NCBI GenBank assembly: GCA_036386415.1
Contig: DASVVT010000007.1
Span: 1-64,000, forward strand
DNA length: 64,000 nucleotides
Direction: 5' to 3'
From: DASVVT01 sp036386415
GTDB taxonomy: Bacteria > Acidobacteriota > Blastocatellia > Pyrinomonadales > Pyrinomonadaceae
Shown here: positions 60,462 through 64,000 of the stretch, piece by piece
How positions within the stretch are numbered: the stretch's first letter is position 1
Layout: every line of letters starts with the position of its first letter
Notes under the pieces: generated by a model
Databases searched by the model: none
Seen by the model: the letters and a program-made list of their open reading frames with translations, nothing else
Told to the model about the DNA's origin: nothing
Translations under genes and position numbers: made by a program

Positions 60462-60542
60462 ATGCGCTTTCCGCAAACATTCATTGACGACCTCAGACGC
60501 CAGGCAGACATCGTGCCTGCTATTTTGAATCGTGTAGAATAA
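60462..60542 (+). pseudogene. Truncated 5' copy of dnaG
   Basis: ATG at 60462 starts a 26-codon frame whose first 18 residues equal DnaG residues 1-18. Positions 60463-60516 are identical to 61216-61269 (54 bp). After that the frame continues into foreign sequence and stops at TAA 60540-60542. This is the original dnaG start, cut off by the toxin-antitoxin insertion. Confidence 0.85.
60463..60516 (+). repeat. 54-bp direct repeat, left copy
   Basis: Identical to 61216-61269. The two copies flank the toxin-antitoxin genes. Confidence 0.93.
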
Positions 60543-60560
60543 GGCGAAGGAGTACAGGCC

Positions 60561-60788
60561 ATGACACACGAACAGCTAATCAAAGAGATCAGGCAGCTTC
60601 CGCTTGAACAAAGAATGGAGTTGCTGGAAGTAATCTCGCGCAGTGTACGGGAAGAATTGCGCCCGCGAGAGCGAAGAGAATCAATAGTCAGCCGCTTGCG
60701 TGGTATCGCAAAGCCCGATGGCCTGCCTCCGTCAGACGAAGAGATCAAAGAGGATTACGCGCGTTATTTGACGGAGAAGTATTCCTGA
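60561..60788 (+). CDS. VapB-type antitoxin
   Basis: The 75-residue protein starts 8 nt after GAAGGAG. Its N-terminus (THEQLIKEIRQLPLEQRMEL) and RPRERRESIVSRLRGI centre fit small antitoxins that pair with PIN toxins, though the DNA-binding fold is not certain. Its TGA overlaps the toxin ATG by 1 bp, so it is translated with the toxin. It should bind and neutralise the toxin and repress the operon. The pair lies between the two dnaG 5' copies. Confidence 0.75.
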   Translation: MTHEQLIKEIRQLPLEQRMELLEVISRSVREELRPRERRESIVSRLRGIAKPDGLPPSDEEIKEDYARYLTEKYS

Positions 60789-61210
60789 TGCGTGTGTTGT
60801 TTGACACGGATTTGGTGCTTGATCTAGTGCTGGATCGCGAGCCGTTTGTTGAAGAAGCTGCCGCCCTTTTCGTATTGCATGAACAGGGGCGTATAAACGG
60901 TTATATTTCCGGTATCACTCTGGTCAACGTATTTTATCTGACTCGTAAGTTCAAAGGCATGGTTGCCGCAAGTGAGGCTGTTAAAGAACTCCTGGCAGCA
61001 CTAAATGTGTGTCCTTTGGATCGATCTGTTCTCGAAGCGGCGCAGGGGCTCGCTTTCGCGGATTATGAGGATGCAGTGCAACATGCCAGCGCCACATCCA
61101 GCCAACTTGACGCAATCATTACGCGCAATCTTGATGATTACAGAAACGCAACGCTGCCGGTGTTTTCTCCGACGGACTTTCTCAACCAACTAACTTCACC
61201 TCAAGAATAA
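60788..61210 (+). CDS. PIN-domain toxin (VapC family)
   Basis: The 140-residue protein has a PIN-like core: N-terminal VLFDTDLVLDLVLDREPF (first Asp), a middle acidic region and AIITRNLDDY near the C-terminus (typical xxTxD/N block). The hydrophobic SGITLVNVFYLTRKF helix also fits. It is probably a magnesium-dependent ribonuclease that cuts tRNA or rRNA when the antitoxin decays. It ends 4 bp before the present dnaG start. Confidence 0.8.
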   Translation: MRVLFDTDLVLDLVLDREPFVEEAAALFVLHEQGRINGYISGITLVNVFYLTRKFKGMVAASEAVKELLAALNVCPLDRSVLEAAQGLAFADYEDAVQHASATSSQLDAIITRNLDDYRNATLPVFSPTDFLNQLTSPQE

Positions 61211-61214
61211 AGCC

Positions 61215-63047
61215 GTGCGCTTTCCGCAAACATTCATTGACGACCTCAGACGCCAGGCAGACATCGTGCGCGTCATACAGGATTACGTCTCCTTGAAGAA
61301 GAAGGGCGCGAACTGGATGGCGTGCTGTCCATTTCATCAGGAGAAGACGCCCTCGTTTTCGGTCAACCCGGCGAAGGATATCTATTACTGTTTCGGATGC
61401 CATAAGGGCGGGAGCGTGTTCAATTTCGTCATGGAGATGGAGCGCGTCACCTTTCCCGAAGCGGTCAGGATCGTGGCGGAAAAATCGAACGTGCAACTCC
61501 CCGCGATGGTCGATGATAAGCGGTTCGAGACGCGCAGGCGCGAGGCAGACGAGGTCATAGAGCTTAACTCCTGGGCGCTCGAATGGTGGGAGGCGCAACT
61601 GGAGAATGGCGGACGAGAGGCAAGTGCGGCGTGCGAGTATATCGCGGGGCGTGAGATTACGGATGAGACGCGCCGCGCTTTTCGTCTCGGTTACGCGCCG
61701 GATAGCTGGGATGCTCTCTTAACACATTTGAAGGGGCGTGGGGCTTCACAGCAGCAGATCGAGCGTAGCGGCCTTGTCGTTAAAAAGGAGACGGGCGGCT
61801 TTTATGATCGCTTTCGCGGGCGTGTGATCTTTCCCGTGCTGGACGCGCAGGGGCGTGCGGTGGCTTTCGGCGGAAGAACTTTAGAGCCGCAGGGCGAGCC
61901 GAAGTACCTGAACTCGCCGGAGACAGCGGCTTACACCAAGGGGCGACACCTCTACGGGCTGCACCTGACGCGCGACGAGATACGGCGTCGCAAGTTTGTG
62001 ATTCTCGTCGAGGGTTACCTGGATTTAATCATTCCCTACCAGGCCGGAGTGCGCAATCTGGTGGCGAGTCTGGGGACGGCTTTAACATTGGAGCAAGCGA
62101 AATTGCTGGGGCGGTTTGCACGTAAAGTTGTTGTCAATTATGATGGTGATCGGGCTGGCGTGCAGGCAGCCAAGCGAGCCATCGAAACTCTTCTGGCAGA
62201 AGACTTTGAAGTTAAAGTGCTGGTTCTGCCGGACAACGCCGACCCTGACGATTTCATCAGACGAAACGGCGTTGAAGCGTACCACGAGCAGCGAGGCAAG
62301 GCGCTCCCCCACATCCAATTTGTCTTAGATCAGGCAATACGGGATCGTAATCTCCTTAATCCGCCGGAGAAAGATGAGGCAATTAAGGAGGCGCTTCCGT
62401 CTATTTACGCTGTCCGCAGCTCAATACAAAAGCGAGAGTACTTTGACATTGCGATGAATACTCTTCGTGTCGAACCTGACACGCGTAAAGAGCTCTGGCA
62501 GAGAGTGAAAGCCGGCGCAAGCGTTGATGATAAAACTCTGAAGCAAATCGGCGCTAAGAGTAGAGCAACACAACTGACTATTGCGGAGCAACGACTCCTT
62601 GAACTGCTCTTCACAGATGAAGATTTGCGCCACTCCATCCTGCCGCGCATGGAGCGGGCTGATTACGAAGGCTTGCCTACGTCAACGATCTTCCAGGCGT
62701 TGATGGAAATGGAAGAGGCGGGCGGGGCGGTTGACTTCCACACGCTGAGCGCGAAGACAGCAGATGATCCGGTGGCGGCAGACCTCGTCCCGATGCTTTT
62801 GATGACAGAGCCGCAGCGCGCCGATGGTGAAGCCGTTGACGATACACTGGCGAATGCGGAAAGCTGTCTGGCTGCTTTGCGCTTAATGAATTTGGATCGC
62901 CGGATCACTGAACTCGGCTCGGAGATTGCGGCCGCCGAACGTGCCGGTGATATGGAGCGGCGCGACCGCTTGGCGTTGGAACATCTGGAATGGACGCGAC
63001 GCAAAATGCAGATAGAGTTTAGAGGCCAGAAGTCAGCCAACATCTAA
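61215..63047 (+). CDS. dnaG: DNA primase
   Basis: The 610-residue protein has the CHC2 zinc-binding domain (Cys38, His41, Cys59, Cys62 in the CPFH...YCFGC pattern), an RNA-polymerase-like catalytic region (FRLGYAP; RVIFPVLDAQGRAVAFGGR), the Toprim motif (LVEGYLD; NYDGDRAG; LPDNADPDD) and a helicase-binding C-terminus. It makes RNA primers on the lagging strand. The start is now GTG at 61215, 4 bp after the toxin stop, without a good ribosome site; the ancestral ATG is at 60462. It is followed by rpoD, as in the classic macromolecular-synthesis operon. Confidence 0.93.
   Translation: MRFPQTFIDDLRRQADIVRVIQDYVSLKKKGANWMACCPFHQEKTPSFSVNPAKDIYYCFGCHKGGSVFNFVMEMERVTFPEAVRIVAEKSNVQLPAMVDDKRFETRRREADEVIELNSWALEWWEAQLENGGREASAACEYIAGREITDETRRAFRLGYAPDSWDALLTHLKGRGASQQQIERSGLVVKKETGGFYDRFRGRVIFPVLDAQGRAVAFGGRTLEPQGEPKYLNSPETAAYTKGRHLYGLHLTRDEIRRRKFVILVEGYLDLIIPYQAGVRNLVASLGTALTLEQAKLLGRFARKVVVNYDGDRAGVQAAKRAIETLLAEDFEVKVLVLPDNADPDDFIRRNGVEAYHEQRGKALPHIQFVLDQAIRDRNLLNPPEKDEAIKEALPSIYAVRSSIQKREYFDIAMNTLRVEPDTRKELWQRVKAGASVDDKTLKQIGAKSRATQLTIAEQRLLELLFTDEDLRHSILPRMERADYEGLPTSTIFQALMEMEEAGGAVDFHTLSAKTADDPVAADLVPMLLMTEPQRADGEAVDDTLANAESCLAALRLMNLDRRITELGSEIAAAERAGDMERRDRLALEHLEWTRRKMQIEFRGQKSANI
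61216..61269 (+). repeat. 54-bp direct repeat, right copy
   Basis: Codons 1-18 of the present dnaG, identical to 60463-60516. Confidence 0.93.
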
Positions 63048-63091
63048 CCCCTGGCCTCTGAAATCCCTGCTTCGGTTGAGGTGAGTGGAAA

Positions 63092-64000
63092 TTGAGCATC
63101 GAAGAAAAAGATCGTGACGACGTGATGCAGCGCCTGTTGGAGTTGGGCGGGGACAAGAAGTACCTGACCTTCGACGACCTCAACCGCGAGCTGCCCGAAA
63201 CGGTCGTCTCTCCCGACGACATAGAAGATGTTCTTCAGAAACTCGAAGGCTCGAACATCCCCGTCGCAGACTCTGACGAACGCCTGATCGAGCAGGCGGC
63301 GGCCATCGCTACGGACGAAGAAGACGATACGGTCGATGAGGACATCGAGCTAGACCTGTCGGCGGGCGCGCTTGAGAAGACGAACGACCCCGTGCGCCTC
63401 TACCTGCGCGAGATGGGGGTTGTGCCGCTCCTGACGCGCGAGGGTGAAGTCTCCATCGCCAAGCGGATCGAACGCGGCCAGCTCAAAACGCAGAAGGCTA
63501 TCGCCCGTTCGCCCATCGCCGTCTCGGAGCTTTTGAAGATCGGCGACGAGCTGGATGCTGCCACGCTCAACATACGCGATATCGTCAACTTCTCCGAACA
63601 GGCTGAATTGACGGGCGATGAGGACAAGGCCGACGAATACTTGAAGTGGACCGTCGAGGGCATTGAAAACATCAGGAAGCTTTTTCGCACGGGACTCAAG
63701 GAATGGGAGAAACTGCGCGCCGAGCAGAAGCTCTTGCGCGGCAAGAAGAGCAAGAAGCTGATGCGCCTGCGGCGTAAGGTGGCGCGCACAAGGCTGGAAA
63801 TCGCGCAGGAGATCGGACGGCTCAACCTGACGGAGCGCGCACGCCAACGCCTCATCAACGCGATCCGCGCCGTGCAGAAAGAGGTGCGCGTCGCGGAGCG
63901 CGAGATAGACAACTATACGGAGAAACTGAACCGGCGGCGCATCAAGCCGGAAGACGAAAGGGAGTTCAAGCGCCACGTCGCCGCCGCCCGCAAGAAGCTA
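63092..64000 (+). CDS. rpoD: RNA polymerase primary sigma factor, 5' part
   Basis: The frame opens at TTG 63092 (an in-frame TGA at 63077-63079 excludes earlier starts; GAGG precedes it by about 10 nt) and runs off the window without a stop. The first 80 residues are the region 1.1 helix bundle (MQRLLELGGDKKYLTFDDL) and an acidic linker (DEEDDTVDEDIELD). Region 1.2 follows: DPVRLYLREMGVVPLL, then TREGEVSIAKRIERGQ. The remainder is the start of the non-conserved region before 2.1. It directs RNA polymerase to housekeeping promoters. It follows dnaG by 44 bp. Confidence 0.9.
   Translation, partial: MSIEEKDRDDVMQRLLELGGDKKYLTFDDLNRELPETVVSPDDIEDVLQKLEGSNIPVADSDERLIEQAAAIATDEEDDTVDEDIELDLSAGALEKTNDPVRLYLREMGVVPLLTREGEVSIAKRIERGQLKTQKAIARSPIAVSELLKIGDELDAATLNIRDIVNFSEQAELTGDEDKADEYLKWTVEGIENIRKLFRTGLKEWEKLRAEQKLLRGKKSKKLMRLRRKVARTRLEIAQEIGRLNLTERARQRLINAIRAVQKEVRVAEREIDNYTEKLNRRRIKPEDEREFKRHVAAARKKL

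Overview
The window reads as chromosomal DNA from a GC-rich acidobacterium, most likely class Blastocatellia. This assignment is inferred from gene content: a VWFA-related acidobacterial-type von Willebrand protein, a Kgd-type fused 2-oxoglutarate decarboxylase, several Asn/Thr-rich lipoproteins, Ser/Thr kinase-PEGA-TPR proteins and DUF4173/DUF6328 membrane proteins. I see no rRNA, no CRISPR array, no transposase and no prophage block. There is one clear tRNA (Arg-ACG, about 19.65 kb).

Layout. 0-10 kb: glycine-zipper protein, aldo/keto reductase, Mpo1-like DUF962 protein, a 1-acylglycerol-phosphate-type acyltransferase, a GntR regulator, a Gly/Lys-rich protein interrupted by an in-frame TAG, DUF2721 plus a PflA-like radical SAM protein, a peroxiredoxin and a cysteine-containing YggX relative. 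10-17 kb: three small Asn-rich lipoproteins and three secreted amidohydrolase-fold proteins, two of which lack the metal ligands. 17-33 kb: VWA protein, tRNA-Arg with an HNH-like gene beside it, methyltransferase, PCYC-motif protein, XerC/D-type recombinase, duplicated DUF6328 protein, two MacB/FtsX permeases, a geranylgeranyl-reductase-like flavoprotein coupled to DUF4173, and a membrane protein/winged-helix pair. 33-48.7 kb (mostly minus strand): kgd, then a ribH-nusB-cheY-cheA run, beta-oxidation-type genes, a rhomboid protease and an NHLRC2-like thioredoxin/NHL protein. 49-57 kb (plus strand): Ser/Thr kinase, cheW, HEAT-repeat protein, cheR and cheB. 57-64 kb: mutS2, a VapBC-like toxin-antitoxin pair, dnaG and the 5' part of rpoD.

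The most striking content lies between the genes. About 30 intergenic inverted repeats occur, roughly one per 2 kb. Their arms (about 15-50 nt) are built of short degenerate tandem repeats, usually of 7-nt period, facing each other across a loop of 8 to about 80 nt. At least ten families with unrelated repeat units share this design. The largest family (unit CAGTAGT, 12 copies) is always oriented so that any gene running into it meets TAG in every frame. Eight genes take their stop codon from it, including two convergent genes stopped by opposite arms of one element. Four copies share a related loop of about 58 nt, so whole elements appear to have dispersed.

A second strong signal is at dnaG. 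A toxin-antitoxin pair sits between two perfect 54-bp copies of the dnaG 5' end, so dnaG has been interrupted and rebuilt downstream with a GTG start. The chemosensory genes form two blocks (cheY-cheA and cheW-HEAT-cheR-cheB) about 11 kb apart, with no receptor or motility gene in view.
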